A DNA stretch of 64,000 nucleotides from Massilia eburnea. GTDB lineage: Bacteria > Pseudomonadota > Gammaproteobacteria > Burkholderiales > Burkholderiaceae_D. Under the pieces are notes generated by a model. That model made no database searches, was not told the DNA's origin, and saw only the letters and a list, made by a program, of their open reading frames with translations. Positions 8,361 through 18,450 of this stretch are shown here, one piece after another (within the stretch, counting starts at the first letter, position 1; each line of letters starts with the position of its first letter). The translations under genes and the position numbers were made by a program. The stretch covers positions 363,122 through 427,121 of the forward strand of contig NZ_WNKX01000002.1 of assembly GCF_009720745.1 (NCBI RefSeq), in the 5' to 3' direction.

Positions 8361-9261
8361 TCCGGCCGCCACGCTGCGCGTCGGCGACTGGAGCGTCAAC
8401 CGCCTGACGGGCGAGCTGGCGCGCGACGGCGCTTGCCTGCGCCTTGAGGAACGCACCCTGCGGCTGCTGACCTTCATGGCCGACCATGCCGGCGAAGTGC
8501 TGTCCGCCGACGACCTGCTGACCCATGCCTGGCCTGGTGTCGTGGTCTCTCCCGATTCGCTGTACCAGGCCATCACCCTGCTGCGCCGCCAGCTGGGCGA
8601 CGATGCGCGCAACCCGAGCTATATTGCCACCGTACCGCGCCGCGGCTACCGCCTTGTGGCGCAAGTCACGCAAGGCGCTGGACTTGCGGAACCCGCCGCG
8701 TCGCCCGCCCATGCATCCGAGCCTGCCGCCGGCGGCGTGCCGAATCCCGCGCCCGCGGACTTGCCGCCGCAAGCCCGCCCTCCATTACATGGCCGCCGCG
8801 TTGCCATCGTCGCCGGCTTTGCCGCCTTGCTCGCGGCCGGCTTGGTTGCGCTGCCGATCGCGCGCACCAGCAGCACACGCTCCGTGGCCGTGCTGCCCTT
8901 CCTCGACCTGACGGACGAGATGAACGAGGAACCGTTCGCCGACGGCATCAGCGAAGAACTGATCGGCAAGTTAAGCAAGCAGCCAGGGCTCTCGGTCGCA
9001 CCGCCCGGCGCTTCCTATTATTACAAGAACAAGCACGATGCCGCAGCCGAGGCAGCACGCGTACTCAAGGTGGCCTACGTGCTCGATGGCAGCATCCGCC
9101 GCTCGGGCGGCGCCTTGCGCATCTCCGCCCGCCTGACCCGCGCCGCCGACGGCTTTGTGGTCTGGTCCGACAGCTACGACCGCACGCCCGGCGACAAGCT
9201 CGCCATCCAGGACGAAGTCGCCGGCATCGTCAGCCGCGCCGCGGTGGCAAAGATTCAGTGA
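8350..9261 (+). CDS. CadC/ToxR-like membrane regulator with TolB-like domain
   Basis: One-component regulator of 303 aa. An N-terminal OmpR/PhoB-type winged helix (about 5-100; LRLLTFMADHAGEVLSADDL and YIATVPRRGYRLV are its hallmarks) would bind DNA in the cytoplasm. A single membrane helix (about 155-175, IVAGFAALLAAGLVALP) follows. The periplasmic part (about 178-303, SVAVLPFLDLTDE, YVLDGSIRRSG) resembles the TolB_N/FlgO-like domain often fused to such regulators. No TPR array follows, unlike longer family members. Its target is unknown. The stop codon overlaps the convergent yceI-like gene by 7 bp, leaving no room for a separate terminator. Confidence 0.85.
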   Translation: MTNSPAATLRVGDWSVNRLTGELARDGACLRLEERTLRLLTFMADHAGEVLSADDLLTHAWPGVVVSPDSLYQAITLLRRQLGDDARNPSYIATVPRRGYRLVAQVTQGAGLAEPAASPAHASEPAAGGVPNPAPADLPPQARPPLHGRRVAIVAGFAALLAAGLVALPIARTSSTRSVAVLPFLDLTDEMNEEPFADGISEELIGKLSKQPGLSVAPPGASYYYKNKHDAAAEAARVLKVAYVLDGSIRRSGGALRISARLTRAADGFVVWSDSYDRTPGDKLAIQDEVAGIVSRAAVAKIQ

Positions 9262-9875
9262 GCGCCGCTGTTCATCTGCATCTCCTTCACCGCATCGGTA
9301 TCGGCCCCCACTGCCGCCTCCAGCTGGATCTGCACCGCAATCTCATCGCCCACCAGGTCCATATAGGCATCCAGGCCAAAGTCTGAACGCTTGATCATGC
9401 TGCTGGCGGTAATGCCGACCGATTGCTTGTCGCTGACCCGGTTCATGCCCACCTTGTTGACCTTCATTTGCAGGGCCACCGGCCGCGTTACCCCGGCGAC
9501 GGTCAAATCGCCGTAGAGCACACCGCTCATGCCGTCCTTGCGTTCAATGCGGGTGCTGCGGAAACGGATTTCCGGCTGCTTGAATAGCGCCATCCAGGAC
9601 TCGTCGCCTCGGATCTGCTCATTCCAGAGGCCGTCGCCCATATCCAGCATACGCGTCGGCAGGCTGACCATCACGGAAGACTTCGACCAGTCCTCGTGAT
9701 CGAAGACAAAACTTCCCGGTGCAATCTTGAGCGTGCCCGACACCGGGATAAATCCCTGGTGCTCCAGGTTGAAACTCACTTTCGACAGCTTGCTGACGAT
9801 GGTGTACGTGACCGGCGCGGCTTGCGCGGCAGTAGCGGCGAAGAATGCGGCGCACAGGGCGGCATGGCGGAACAT
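9255..9875 (-). CDS. YceI family periplasmic protein
   Basis: Secreted lipocalin-like YceI protein of 206 aa; family members bind isoprenoid-type lipids in a beta-barrel pocket. The signal peptide covers about residues 1-20 (MFRHAALCAAFFAATAAQA). The core shows family features: VSFNLEHQGFIPVSGTL, FKQPEIRFRSTRIE, GDLTVAGVTRPV and SMIKRSDFGLDAYMDLVGDEI. The start was chosen because AAGGGAG lies just upstream of this ATG and it yields a proper signal peptide. Its in vivo ligand is unknown. It is followed, tail to tail, by the CadC-like gene. Confidence 0.92.
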   Translation of the reverse strand: MFRHAALCAAFFAATAAQAAPVTYTIVSKLSKVSFNLEHQGFIPVSGTLKIAPGSFVFDHEDWSKSSVMVSLPTRMLDMGDGLWNEQIRGDESWMALFKQPEIRFRSTRIERKDGMSGVLYGDLTVAGVTRPVALQMKVNKVGMNRVSDKQSVGITASSMIKRSDFGLDAYMDLVGDEIAVQIQLEAAVGADTDAVKEMQMNSGAH

Positions 9876-9969
9876 AAGGACTCCCTTCAAATGGTTGGAG
9901 CCCACTTTGTACCGCCCTGCCAGCCCTAAAGTCCTGAAAGCGGCCTGAAAAGTTCTGAATTGCGCTGAA

Positions 9970-12255
9970 TTACCAGACCGGTCCAAGGAAGAGATACAGC
10001 GTTTCCTCGCCATGGCGCGTGGCGCCGGCGCCCAGGAACAGCGGACCGAAACGCGTTTCCACCGACAGGAAGGCGCTGCCGGCCTGCTTGAAGGCGCGCC
10101 CGCTCGCAGTCGCATCGCGGTCGAAACCGCCACCCGTTTCAAGCGAGAAGCCAGCCCGCATGGTGCCGCCGAAGGCGCTCGGCAGCGCGGCGATGCGCCG
10201 CGCCAGCACCAGCCGGCCCAACACAATGGTCGGCCCCTGGATGGAATCGGTCGGTGTTCCTGACAAGCGCAGGAAGCCGCCCAGCGTGACCGGCGAAGCG
10301 CCTGTCTGCGCCTTGGCCCACTCCACCGAGACATGGCCGGCCCAGTCGTTCCACAGGAAGGCTTGCAGCGCCGTGGCGCTCCAGTTGGCCGCCGTGCCGA
10401 CACTCTTGCCGCTGCCCGGCGTCTGTTCGCGGCCGATCGTGATCAGCGTGCCGCGCGTCGGGAAAGCCAGCGAATCGAGCGTATCGACGCGGAAGCGGGC
10501 GAATGTCTTCGTGTCGTACACGCGGTCCACCGCGGCCGCCGGGTCCTGCGGGATCAATGGCCGCACCGAATAGGCCTGGCGCGACACGCCAACCGAGAGC
10601 TCGCCCCAGTTGCCGAACTGGCGTCCCAGCGCAAAGGAGGCCGCACGGGTACTGTATGACACGCGCGCCGTGCGCCGCTCCCTTTCGAAAATATCGCCGG
10701 CGATCCGACCGATCTGCGCCGACGGCATGACGAACCACTGCGATCCCGGTCCAAGCGGTTGCCACCACTGCACGCCAAGCCCGCGCTCATTGCCCAGCCG
10801 GCCCTCGGTGCGCAGCTCGCCGCCCCAGTCGTTCAGCGCCGAGCGCACGTGCATTACCTTGATCGCGAAGTTGTTCGAATCGCGGAAGTCGCTGGCCAGC
10901 TCCAGGCCGACACGCATGCGGCTGCGCGCCCATTCGGCCTCGGTGGCGCGGATGGTCACGGTGCGTTCGCCTTCCACGTCGTCGATATCGGTTTCCACGC
11001 GCGCCATGTCGCCGCGGCCGTACAGCGCCACGGCAGCCTGGCGCACTTGCTCGCGCGTGGTCGGCTGCCCCGGCTCCAGGCCGGACTGTTTGACCAGCAC
11101 TTCCGGATTCACGTCGCGCACGCCCTGGATCTGCACCTTGGCCAGCTTGACCGGGCGGTCGGTGTCGACCGGCGTGGCCAGCCGCAGGCTTTCCAGGGCG
11201 ATGTAGTCCTTTTCCGGCACGGCCAGCGCGGCCAGGCGCGGCGCCAGCTCGCGCGCTGCCGCTGCGCCTGCGGCGATGGCTTTTTCATGCGTCGAGAAAT
11301 CGAGGAAACTGACGCCATCCAGGTTGGGCGCGACCAGGATATCGTCCCTGTGCAATTCGCTGAGCGAGCGCTGCACGTTCTGTTCGGTCAGGATCTGCAG
11401 CATCTGGTTGGCCACGCCTAGGGCGCTGTGCAGCTCCTTTTCCGGCGCCAGCGGCGTGCCGACATTGACGGCGATGACGATATCCGCGCCCATGGAGCGC
11501 GCCATGTCGACCGGCAGGTTGCGTACCAGGCCGCCGTCCACCACCAGGCGGTCCTTGATGCGCACCGGCGCGAACACGCCCGGCACGGCAAGCGAGGCGC
11601 GGATGGTCTGGAACAGGGGCGTGTTGTCGAGGACGACCAGTTCGCCGGTCAACAAGTCGGAGGCGACGGAGCGGAATGGCAGCGGCAACTGGCTGACGGG
11701 CAGGTCGCGCGTGCCGCGCGGCAGCAGGCGTTGCAGGGCCATTTCGAGGGCTGCGTTGCTGGCGGCCGCGGGCGGGCCTTGCACGCCCTGGCGGGTGATG
11801 CCGAATTCGATGCGGGATGGGATCTGGATGTCTTCGTCACGGCGGCGGAAGTGCAGCTGGTCGCGCGCGGGGCGGTCGGCGACCACGCTGTCCCAGTCGG
11901 TGGTCGCGGCCATGGTTTCCAGGTCTTTCACCGAGGCGCCGGCGGCCCAGGCGCCGCCGATCACGCTGCCCATCGAGGTGCCGACGACGATGTCGACGGG
12001 GATGTGCATTTCCTGCAGGGTGCGCAGGACGCCGATGTGGGCGAAGCCTCTGGCGCCGCCGCCGCTTAATACCAGGGCTACTTTGGGCCTGGCTAGAACC
12101 GGTAAACCAGTGTCAGACCCAAGGGGGCTGACACTTGCCTGCGGCGGCCGCGTCACTTGGGTCTGACCCTTGGGTCTGACCCAGCTTTGCTGGGTTTCAT
12201 CAGCGCAGGCAAACCCCGCGCAAAGCAACGCGAGGACCAGCCCAAGCCACTTCAT
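9970..12255 (-). CDS. PlpD-like patatin autotransporter (type Vd)
   Basis: Predicted secreted phospholipase fused to its own outer-membrane barrel, 761 aa. A signal peptide (1-18, MKWLGLVLALLCAGFACA) precedes a low-complexity linker (19-55) and a patatin domain (about 56-330). The patatin part has oxyanion motif GGGARG (65-70), nucleophile GTSMG (Ser94) and a D-G-G motif for the catalytic Asp. A POTRA-like segment (about 375-445) and a C-terminal surface-antigen barrel ending in LFLGPVW follow. Order and length match PlpD of Pseudomonas aeruginosa. The linker is encoded by a palindromic repeat (12098-12182). The start overlaps the gspC stop by 4 bp, so the gene is coupled to the type II secretion operon. 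Confidence 0.88.
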   Translation of the reverse strand: MKWLGLVLALLCAGFACADETQQSWVRPKGQTQVTRPPQASVSPLGSDTGLPVLARPKVALVLSGGGARGFAHIGVLRTLQEMHIPVDIVVGTSMGSVIGGAWAAGASVKDLETMAATTDWDSVVADRPARDQLHFRRRDEDIQIPSRIEFGITRQGVQGPPAAASNAALEMALQRLLPRGTRDLPVSQLPLPFRSVASDLLTGELVVLDNTPLFQTIRASLAVPGVFAPVRIKDRLVVDGGLVRNLPVDMARSMGADIVIAVNVGTPLAPEKELHSALGVANQMLQILTEQNVQRSLSELHRDDILVAPNLDGVSFLDFSTHEKAIAAGAAAARELAPRLAALAVPEKDYIALESLRLATPVDTDRPVKLAKVQIQGVRDVNPEVLVKQSGLEPGQPTTREQVRQAAVALYGRGDMARVETDIDDVEGERTVTIRATEAEWARSRMRVGLELASDFRDSNNFAIKVMHVRSALNDWGGELRTEGRLGNERGLGVQWWQPLGPGSQWFVMPSAQIGRIAGDIFERERRTARVSYSTRAASFALGRQFGNWGELSVGVSRQAYSVRPLIPQDPAAAVDRVYDTKTFARFRVDTLDSLAFPTRGTLITIGREQTPGSGKSVGTAANWSATALQAFLWNDWAGHVSVEWAKAQTGASPVTLGGFLRLSGTPTDSIQGPTIVLGRLVLARRIAALPSAFGGTMRAGFSLETGGGFDRDATASGRAFKQAGSAFLSVETRFGPLFLGAGATRHGEETLYLFLGPVW
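12098..12182. repeat. Palindromic element (GTCAGACCC family), diverged copy 2, inside a CDS
   Basis: AACCGGTAAACCAGTGTCAG begins this copy (12098) and differs from copy 1 at 6108 by two bases over 24. An inverted repeat AGTGTCAG/CTGACACT (12109-12116 with 12128-12135) and a perfect 13-bp tandem repeat of TTGGGTCTGACCC (12157-12169 and 12170-12182) follow. A further small CCCAGC/GCTGGG stem overlaps the end. The whole unit reads through in frame in the patatin autotransporter and encodes about residues 25-53, between signal peptide and catalytic domain. Confidence 0.75.
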
Positions 12256-12815
12256 CGCGTTGGCGGCGTCCCGCCCATCACGGCCGGCTGCGCCGGCGCC
12301 ATCTGCACCGGCGGCGGGGTCATTGGCGTCACAGGCTGCGGCAGCGGTACGGCAGGCGGCTCCTGCGGCCCGCCCGGTCCCGGCACCGGTCCCGCCATGC
12401 CGCCCGACGAACTCACGCCCTGGTCGCTCGGCAAATCAAGGCGCTTCTGCATGCCGCCTTCCATCAGGATCACAAAGCGCGGCTGCACGTCCTTCACCGT
12501 GGTGCCCGGGCCCACTTCCGAACCGACCGGATACGCCTTGGCCGGCTGGTTATCCGCCGAAATGATCGCCACGCTGCCATGGCCGCGCGTATCGGCCACC
12601 ACGCCCTTCAGCTGGTAGTTGCTGGCCACCGCCACCGCCGTATTCCCGCCAAACAGCCCGCGCGCCGCATCCATGTTCGCTTCCGGCTGCTGCGCCACCG
12701 GCACCGCCGCGAGCGGACGCTGCTTCGGCTTGAACAGCTGCATGCCCCAGTAGGCCAGCGAGGCAGACAGCACCGCGACGGCGGCCACACTGCAGATCAA
12801 AGGCAAACGTTTCAA
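12252..12815 (-). CDS. gspC: Type II secretion protein GspC (short form)
   Basis: Inner-membrane T2SS component that links the assembly platform to the secretin. It has 187 aa: a short cytoplasmic N-terminus, one membrane helix (about 7-27), then an HR-like periplasmic domain (ASNYQLKGVVADTRGHGSVAIIS, about 65-130). The tail (about 140-187) is Pro/Gly/Gln-rich with no PDZ domain, as in other short GspC forms. Translation seems to start at TTG (12815) behind GGAGAA; no ATG lies early enough to keep the membrane helix. It follows gspF and overlaps the patatin autotransporter by 4 bp. Confidence 0.82.
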   Translation of the reverse strand: MKRLPLICSVAAVAVLSASLAYWGMQLFKPKQRPLAAVPVAQQPEANMDAARGLFGGNTAVAVASNYQLKGVVADTRGHGSVAIISADNQPAKAYPVGSEVGPGTTVKDVQPRFVILMEGGMQKRLDLPSDQGVSSSGGMAGPVPGPGGPQEPPAVPLPQPVTPMTPPPVQMAPAQPAVMGGTPPTR

Positions 12816-12830
12816 TTCAATTCTCCAGGT

Positions 12831-14051
12831 TCAGTGCACCAGCTGGTTGATTTCGATGATCGGCATCAGCACGGCCAGCACGATCAAGAGCACCACCACG
12901 CCCATTGCCAGGATCAGCATCGGTTCCAGCAGGCCGGCGATGGTCAGCGTGCGGCGCTCGAGGTCCGATTCCTGCGCGCTCGCCGCGCGGTCCAGCATGG
13001 CGGGCAGCTCGCCGGTGATTTCGCCGGCGCGGATCATGTGGATCAGCATCGGCGGGAAGTATTTTTGCGCCGACAGCGAGCGGGCCAGGCTGGCGCCTTC
13101 GCGTACCGAGTCGCTGGCTTGCTCCACCAGCTGGCGCATGGCCACATTGGACAGCGTGTCGCGGCTGGTCTCCAGCGCGCGCAGGATCGGCACGCCGGAA
13201 CCGGTGGTGATGGCCAGCGTGCTGGCAAAGCGCGATGTATTCAGGCTGCGTTCAAACCGCCCGTACAGCGGCGCCGTCAACAGCCAGGTGTGCCAGCGCA
13301 GTTTGATTTGCGGGTTCTGCAGCATCTTGCGCACCAGGGCCCCCGCCGCGATCAAGATGCCCAGCACCACAAAGCCGTAACTGCGCACAAAGTCCGAAAT
13401 CGCCAGCATGATCACCGTCAGCAGCGGCAGCTTCTGCTTGGTGTTGGCGAACACGGAAACGATCTGCGGCACTACGTAGGTGAGCAGGAAGATCACGATC
13501 AGGAAGGCCACCACGGTCACGATGGCCGGGTAGGTAAAGGCCAGCTTGACCTTCTGCACCAGCGCATTGCGGCGTTCAATGTAGTCGGCAAGGCGCGACA
13601 GCACGCGCGACAGCTGGCCGATCTGCTCGCCGGAAGCGACCAGTGCGCGGTAGATTTCCTGGAAGTCGCGCGGATGGCGCGACAGTGCATCCGACATCGA
13701 CGAACCGCCCATCACTTCCGAGCGGATCGAGGCCACCAGGTCGCGCACGTAAGGACGCTCGGCCTGCTCCAGCAACGCGGTAAAAGCTTGCTCCAGCGGC
13801 AGGCCCGCTTCCAGCAGGCTGGCCAGCTGGCGCGTGAACAATGCCAGTTCGGTGGTGGACAGCTTTTCGCCGAAGCCGCGGCGCGCCGTGGCGCCGCTGG
13901 CGTCGACCTGGGCCGAGATGGCGTCGACCTTGATCGGCACCAGGCCCTGCGAGCGCAGGTCGGAGCGCGCGGAGCGGGCACTGTCGGCGTTGACCACGCC
14001 TTTCTTGCTGGCGCCTGTCGCATCGACGGCTTCATAACGGAAGGCCGGCAT
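12831..14051 (-). CDS. gspF: Type II secretion inner-membrane platform protein GspF
   Basis: Polytopic platform protein that couples the GspE ATPase to pseudopilus assembly. It has 406 aa with two homologous T2SSF domains (about 70-195 and 275-395) and three hydrophobic segments, including AIVTVVAFLIVIFLLTYVVP and the C-terminal LILAMGVVVLLIVLAVLMP. The start MPAFRYEAVDATG is characteristic of GspF. Length is normal. It lies 3 bp after gspE and immediately before gspC. Confidence 0.95.
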   Translation of the reverse strand: MPAFRYEAVDATGASKKGVVNADSARSARSDLRSQGLVPIKVDAISAQVDASGATARRGFGEKLSTTELALFTRQLASLLEAGLPLEQAFTALLEQAERPYVRDLVASIRSEVMGGSSMSDALSRHPRDFQEIYRALVASGEQIGQLSRVLSRLADYIERRNALVQKVKLAFTYPAIVTVVAFLIVIFLLTYVVPQIVSVFANTKQKLPLLTVIMLAISDFVRSYGFVVLGILIAAGALVRKMLQNPQIKLRWHTWLLTAPLYGRFERSLNTSRFASTLAITTGSGVPILRALETSRDTLSNVAMRQLVEQASDSVREGASLARSLSAQKYFPPMLIHMIRAGEITGELPAMLDRAASAQESDLERRTLTIAGLLEPMLILAMGVVVLLIVLAVLMPIIEINQLVH

Positions 14052-14054
14052 CGC

Positions 14055-15476
14055 TTAGTCCTTCGTCACGCGCAGCAATTCGGCCGGCGTGGTGACGCCC
14101 TGCTGCAACCAACGCTCGCCGTCTTCGCGCATGGTGGTCATGCCCTGCTGCTGGGCGGTGACGCGGATCTCGGCTTCCGAGGTGCGGTCGTGGATCTGGG
14201 CGCGGATATGTTCGTCCGTCTGCAGCAGCTCGTAAATGCCGACGCGGCCCTGGTAGCCGGTGTGGCCGCAGTTGTCGCAGCCCACGGCTTTCCACTGCGT
14301 GCCATCGAAGCTCTTGCAGACCGGGCACAGCTTGCGCACCAGGCGCTGGGCCAATACGCCGAGCAATGACGACGACAGCAGGAATGGTTCGATACCCATG
14401 TCCAGCAAACGGGTCACGGCGGCGGCGGCGTCGTTGGTGTGCAGGGTCGCCAGCACCAGGTGGCCGGTCAGCGATGCCTGCACCGCGATCTGCGCCGTTT
14501 CCAGGTCGCGGATCTCGCCGATCATGATGACGTCCGGGTCCTGGCGCAGGATGGCGCGCAGGGCCTTGGCAAAGGTCATGTCGATGCGGGCATTGACCTG
14601 GGTCTGGCCTACGCCTTGCAGGTCGTATTCGACCGGATCTTCCACCGTCATGATGTTGGTGGAAGTGTTGTTCAGCATGGACAGCGCGGCGTACAGCGTG
14701 GTCGTCTTGCCCGAGCCGGTCGGTCCGGTGACGAGCACGATGCCGTGCGGCTGGTTGATCAGGCTATTGAACTGCCCCATCATCTTTTCGCTCATGCCCA
14801 GGTGGGACAGGTCGAGGCGGCCCGCTTCCTTGTCCAGCAGACGAAGCACGGCGCGTTCGCCGTGGCCGGTCGGCAGTGTCGAGACGCGCACGTCCACCGG
14901 CTTGCCGCCCACGCGCAGGGTGATGCGGCCATCCTGCGGCAGGCGCTTCTCGGCGATGTCCAGCTGCGCCATGATCTTGATACGCGAAATCAGCGAACCG
15001 TGGATCGCCTTGCGCGGACGCACCACGTCGCGCAGCGCGCCGTCGACGCGGAAGCGCACCACGGAAGTCTGTTCGAACGGTTCGATGTGGATGTCCGATG
15101 CGCCGTCGCGCAGGGCTTGCGTCAGCAGCGCGTTGATCATGCGGATCACGGGCGCGTCGTCGGACGATTCCAGCAAGTCCTCGATAGCCGGCACGTCCTG
15201 CAGCAGCTTGGTCAGGTCCAGGTCGGAATCGAATTCTTCCGCCACCTGCGACGCGTCGCCGGAGGCGCTGGCGTATGCGCTGGCAATCGCCGCTTCGAGG
15301 TCGGCGCGCGACATGTGCTTGAGGTTGATGCGGCCGAAGCGGCGCGACACTTCCGCGATGGCGGAGGCGGGCGTAGCGGCCGACATCATCACGTCGACCG
15401 CGTGCTCGGCTTCGGCGCTGGGCTGGGCCAGCACCAGGAAGTCGCGCGCGAAGGCGTAGGGCAGGAGGTTCGTCAT
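14055..15476 (-). CDS. gspE: Type II secretion ATPase GspE
   Basis: Cytoplasmic hexameric ATPase that powers pseudopilus growth, 473 aa. The N-terminal GspE_N-like domain is short. The catalytic core carries Walker [11 protein letters not shown], the Asp box and His box regions ([28 protein letters not shown]) and a Walker B-like [12 protein letters not shown]. The CM zinc-binding insertion has two CxxC pairs (CPVCKSFD and CDNCGHTG). It overlaps gspD by 4 bp (ATGA) and precedes gspF, consistent with a D-E-F core block. Confidence 0.96.
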   Translation of the reverse strand: MTNLLPYAFARDFLVLAQPSAEAEHAVDVMMSAATPASAIAEVSRRFGRINLKHMSRADLEAAIASAYASASGDASQVAEEFDSDLDLTKLLQDVPAIEDLLESSDDAPVIRMINALLTQALRDGASDIHIEPFEQTSVVRFRVDGALRDVVRPRKAIHGSLISRIKIMAQLDIAEKRLPQDGRITLRVGGKPVDVRVSTLPTGHGERAVLRLLDKEAGRLDLSHLGMSEKMMGQFNSLINQPHGIVLVTGPTGSGKTTTLYAALSMLNNTSTNIMTVEDPVEYDLQGVGQTQVNARIDMTFAKALRAILRQDPDVIMIGEIRDLETAQIAVQASLTGHLVLATLHTNDAAAAVTRLLDMGIEPFLLSSSLLGVLAQRLVRKLCPVCKSFDGTQWKAVGCDNCGHTGYQGRVGIYELLQTDEHIRAQIHDRTSEAEIRVTAQQQGMTTMREDGERWLQQGVTTPAELLRVTKD

Positions 15477-17677
15477 TGCTGCTGCTGTTTCTGTTCAGGC
15501 ACGGTTGGAGCTGCAGGTGGTACCGGGCGTGCCAATTGGCCGCTGCCGGTTGGCTGGCCATTCTGCAGCACCGGCAGCATCGGCGCTCCCAGGTTCTGCA
15601 CGGTGATGCTCGGCTCCGGCGCGGCCGCTTCCTGGGTCGCGCGCATGTAGTCGTAGCGGTCGGCGGTCAGGCTCATGCCCTGCTCGCGGTTGCGCACCAC
15701 TACTGGGCGCAGGAACACCATCAGGTTGGTTTTCTTGCGGTTGCGCTTCTGGTATTTGAACAGGTTGCCGATCAGCGGGATATCGCCCAGACCCGGCACT
15801 TTTTCCACGCCGTCGCTGGAGTCGTCCTGGATCAGGCCACCCAGCACCAGGATCTGGCCGTCGTCGGCGATGATATTGGTTTCGATGGTGCGGTTCTTCA
15901 GGATCAGGCCATTCGTGTTTTGCGCCACCGAAGTGTCGATGCTCGAGCTCTCGTTGTAGATGGCCAGCTTGATGGTGCCGCCTTCGGAAATCTGCGGGCG
16001 CACTTTCAGCGTAATGCCGATGTCCTTGCGGTCGACGGTAGTGAACGGATTGCTGCTGGAACCGGAGGTGGTGGTAAAGGAGCCGGTCACGATCGGCACG
16101 TTCTGGCCGACCTTGATGGTCGCCACTTCGTTATCCAGCGTCAGCATGTTCGGCGTCGACAGGATATTGCTGTCGTCGTCCGCACCCAGCGCATGCGCCA
16201 CGGCGCCCAGGCCCAGTTTGCCGTTCGCCAGCTGCTTGAAGATACCCAGGGTCAGGCCCGAGCCCGGCGCTTCGGCACCGGTCACGCCGTTGGCGAAGCC
16301 TTCCAGGTTGACCAGGCTATTGGCGCCGCCCACATTGTTGTAGGTGGTGGCGCCGCCGACACGGTAGGTGCGGCCGCTGCCTTGCAGGCCCGCCCATTGC
16401 ACGCCGAACTCGGACAGCTTGGCGGCATTGACTTCGACGATCATCGATTCGATGTAGACCTGTGCACGGCGCACGTCCAGCTGGTCGATCACGGCGCGCA
16501 GGTTGCGGTAGACGGCTTCCGGCGCGGTGATGATCAAGGTGTTGGTGGTGGCGTCGGCCTGGATAAATCCACCCTGAGTGCTGAATGGACTGGACTGCGA
16601 GCCGCTGCGGCTGCCGCTTTGCAGGGCAGGATTCGTCGGGCCGTTCTGGCCGGTGCCCGATTGCGACGACTGGCCCATGCCAGTCTGGCTGGCCGGGTTG
16701 TTTCCGATGCCGCCAGCCTGGGAAGAAAGGCTGCCACTGCCTGACTGGCTGTTCGAGCTGCTGCCGCCGTCGCCCGACACCACGGAGCGCAGGGTTTCGG
16801 CCAGCTTGGTCGCCTCGGCGTTCTTCAGGTAGACCACATGCACATTGCCTGCCTGCTGGGTCGGCTGGTCCAGTTTCGCGATCAGGGACTTGGCCAGGTT
16901 GGCGCGCGCTGCCGACGGCGCACGCACCACCAGCGAGTTGGTGCGCGGGTCCGGCACCAGGTTCACGCGGCCGGAATCGCCGCCGGCGCCCGGTTCCATC
17001 AGCTTGTTGATCATGGCCGCCAGGTCGCTGGCGATGGCGTAGCGCACCGGCACCACGTCCATGTCGGCCGACGACGGGGCGTCGAGCGAAGCGATGATCT
17101 TGGCCAGGCGCTTCAGGTTGTCCGAATAATCGGTGATGACCAGGGTGTTGTTGCCCGGGTTGGCGTTGATGGTGTTGTTCGGCGTGATCAGCGGGCGCAG
17201 CACGGTGACCAGGTTGGCCGAGTTTTCATGGTTCAGGTGGAAGATCTGGGTCACCACCTGGTCGCCCTGCGGGTTTTTCTGGCCGCCGATCACGGTCGGC
17301 GAAGCCTGCAGCTTGGCTTCCGCTTCCGGCACCACCTTGGCGTAGCCGTCGCCGCTGACGATAGCATAGCCTTGCAGGCGCAGCGCGGAGGCCAGCAACT
17401 GGAAGGCTTGCGATTTGCTGATCGATTTTTCCGACACCAGGGTCAGCGTGCCCTTGACGCGCGGGTCGATCAGGAAGGTGATGTTGGTGTAGTGGCCGAC
17501 GGCCTTGATCACCGATTCGATGTCGGCGCCGACGAAATTCAGCGCGGCTTCGTCATTGGGCTGGGCCCAGGCCGTGACCGGCGCGGCGGCGGGCGCCAGC
17601 GCGCAGCACAGCAGCGCCGCGGCGCTCAGGCGGCGCAGTGCCGGGAAGGAGGATGGGCTTGCAGTGTGTTTTTTCAT
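15473..17677 (-). CDS. gspD: Type II secretion secretin GspD
   Basis: Outer-membrane secretin channel, 734 aa. A signal peptide (about 1-39, AAPVTAWA before QPNDEAAL) leads into the N0 domain ([15 protein letters not shown]), then N1-N3 domains. The N3 region holds a long Ser/Gly/Gln-rich loop (about 300-365). The secretin core (about 445-660) includes VPIVTGSF and the [15 protein letters not shown] motif. A C-terminal S-domain-like tail ends in poly-Gln. The gene overlaps gspN by 1 nt and gspE by 4 bp. No pilotin gene is recognisable beside it. Confidence 0.95.
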   Translation of the reverse strand: MKKHTASPSSFPALRRLSAAALLCCALAPAAAPVTAWAQPNDEAALNFVGADIESVIKAVGHYTNITFLIDPRVKGTLTLVSEKSISKSQAFQLLASALRLQGYAIVSGDGYAKVVPEAEAKLQASPTVIGGQKNPQGDQVVTQIFHLNHENSANLVTVLRPLITPNNTINANPGNNTLVITDYSDNLKRLAKIIASLDAPSSADMDVVPVRYAIASDLAAMINKLMEPGAGGDSGRVNLVPDPRTNSLVVRAPSAARANLAKSLIAKLDQPTQQAGNVHVVYLKNAEATKLAETLRSVVSGDGGSSSNSQSGSGSLSSQAGGIGNNPASQTGMGQSSQSGTGQNGPTNPALQSGSRSGSQSSPFSTQGGFIQADATTNTLIITAPEAVYRNLRAVIDQLDVRRAQVYIESMIVEVNAAKLSEFGVQWAGLQGSGRTYRVGGATTYNNVGGANSLVNLEGFANGVTGAEAPGSGLTLGIFKQLANGKLGLGAVAHALGADDDSNILSTPNMLTLDNEVATIKVGQNVPIVTGSFTTTSGSSSNPFTTVDRKDIGITLKVRPQISEGGTIKLAIYNESSSIDTSVAQNTNGLILKNRTIETNIIADDGQILVLGGLIQDDSSDGVEKVPGLGDIPLIGNLFKYQKRNRKKTNLMVFLRPVVVRNREQGMSLTADRYDYMRATQEAAAPEPSITVQNLGAPMLPVLQNGQPTGSGQLARPVPPAAPTVPEQKQQQQ

Positions 17678-18450
17678 TATCGGAACTCTAGTGCAATGAC
17701 GTTTTTACCGCTATTCGGCTTCGGCTGGCCCAGCATGCTTAAAAGGGTGCCCAGCTGGTCTTCAAATCCTGCTGCTGCTTGCGCCTGGCCGGAAAACTGC
17801 AACCGGCCATGCTCGAACTTTCCTGCGCCGCTTAACAGCAGCGGTCCGCGCTGCGAATTCAGCGCCAGCGCGGCTTGCTGGCCCTTCCAGTCGAACGCCA
17901 GCTGGTAGCTGCCCAAAGGCTTCACCGGCGACATGCGCGACGACATCTCCTGCAATTCCAGCGTGGTGCGGCCATGCAGCGAGACCGCCTGCCCTTCGCG
18001 CACCAGCTGCAGCGAAGACCAGGACAGTTTCACACGGCCGCTGGGCGCCAGTGTATTCAGCGGCGCACCCAGACCTGCCAGCCCCTCGGCCGGCAGCATC
18101 AGGGCCGCCGGGCTGACATCCCAGCTGCTCAAGCCGCCGCGCAGCGTGACCGGCTGCGTCAGCGCATCCGGGTTCTCCAGCTGCATGTTCACGCTGCCGA
18201 ACAGGATCAGCGGCGACAGGCGCCAGCTGAAACGTCCCGGCAGCAGCGGCGTCACCGCGCCATCCTTGCTGGCGGCGCCGCCGATGAAGGCGGAACCGCG
18301 CCACAGCGTACCCTGCGCATCACCCAGGGTCAAACGTCCGCCGCTCTGGCTTTCGACAATCTGTCCCATCCAGCTGGCCGGCAGGCAGACCAGCACGGTC
18401 ACGCCCGCGCTGAGCACAATCGCCAGCAACCACAAACCGAAGCGCTTCAT
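17677..18450 (-). CDS. gspN: Type II secretion protein GspN
   Basis: Inner-membrane accessory T2SS protein, 257 aa, present only in some T2SS loci and not essential in several systems studied. One N-terminal membrane anchor (about 5-25, FGLWLLAIVLSAGVTVLVCLP cut short here) precedes a periplasmic domain with the family features GDAQGTLWRGSA and LSPLILFGSVNMQLENP. It is translationally coupled on both sides: ATGA overlap with gspM and a 1-nt overlap with gspD. Confidence 0.88.
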   Translation of the reverse strand: MKRFGLWLLAIVLSAGVTVLVCLPASWMGQIVESQSGGRLTLGDAQGTLWRGSAFIGGAASKDGAVTPLLPGRFSWRLSPLILFGSVNMQLENPDALTQPVTLRGGLSSWDVSPAALMLPAEGLAGLGAPLNTLAPSGRVKLSWSSLQLVREGQAVSLHGRTTLELQEMSSRMSPVKPLGSYQLAFDWKGQQAALALNSQRGPLLLSGAGKFEHGRLQFSGQAQAAAGFEDQLGTLLSMLGQPKPNSGKNVIALEFR

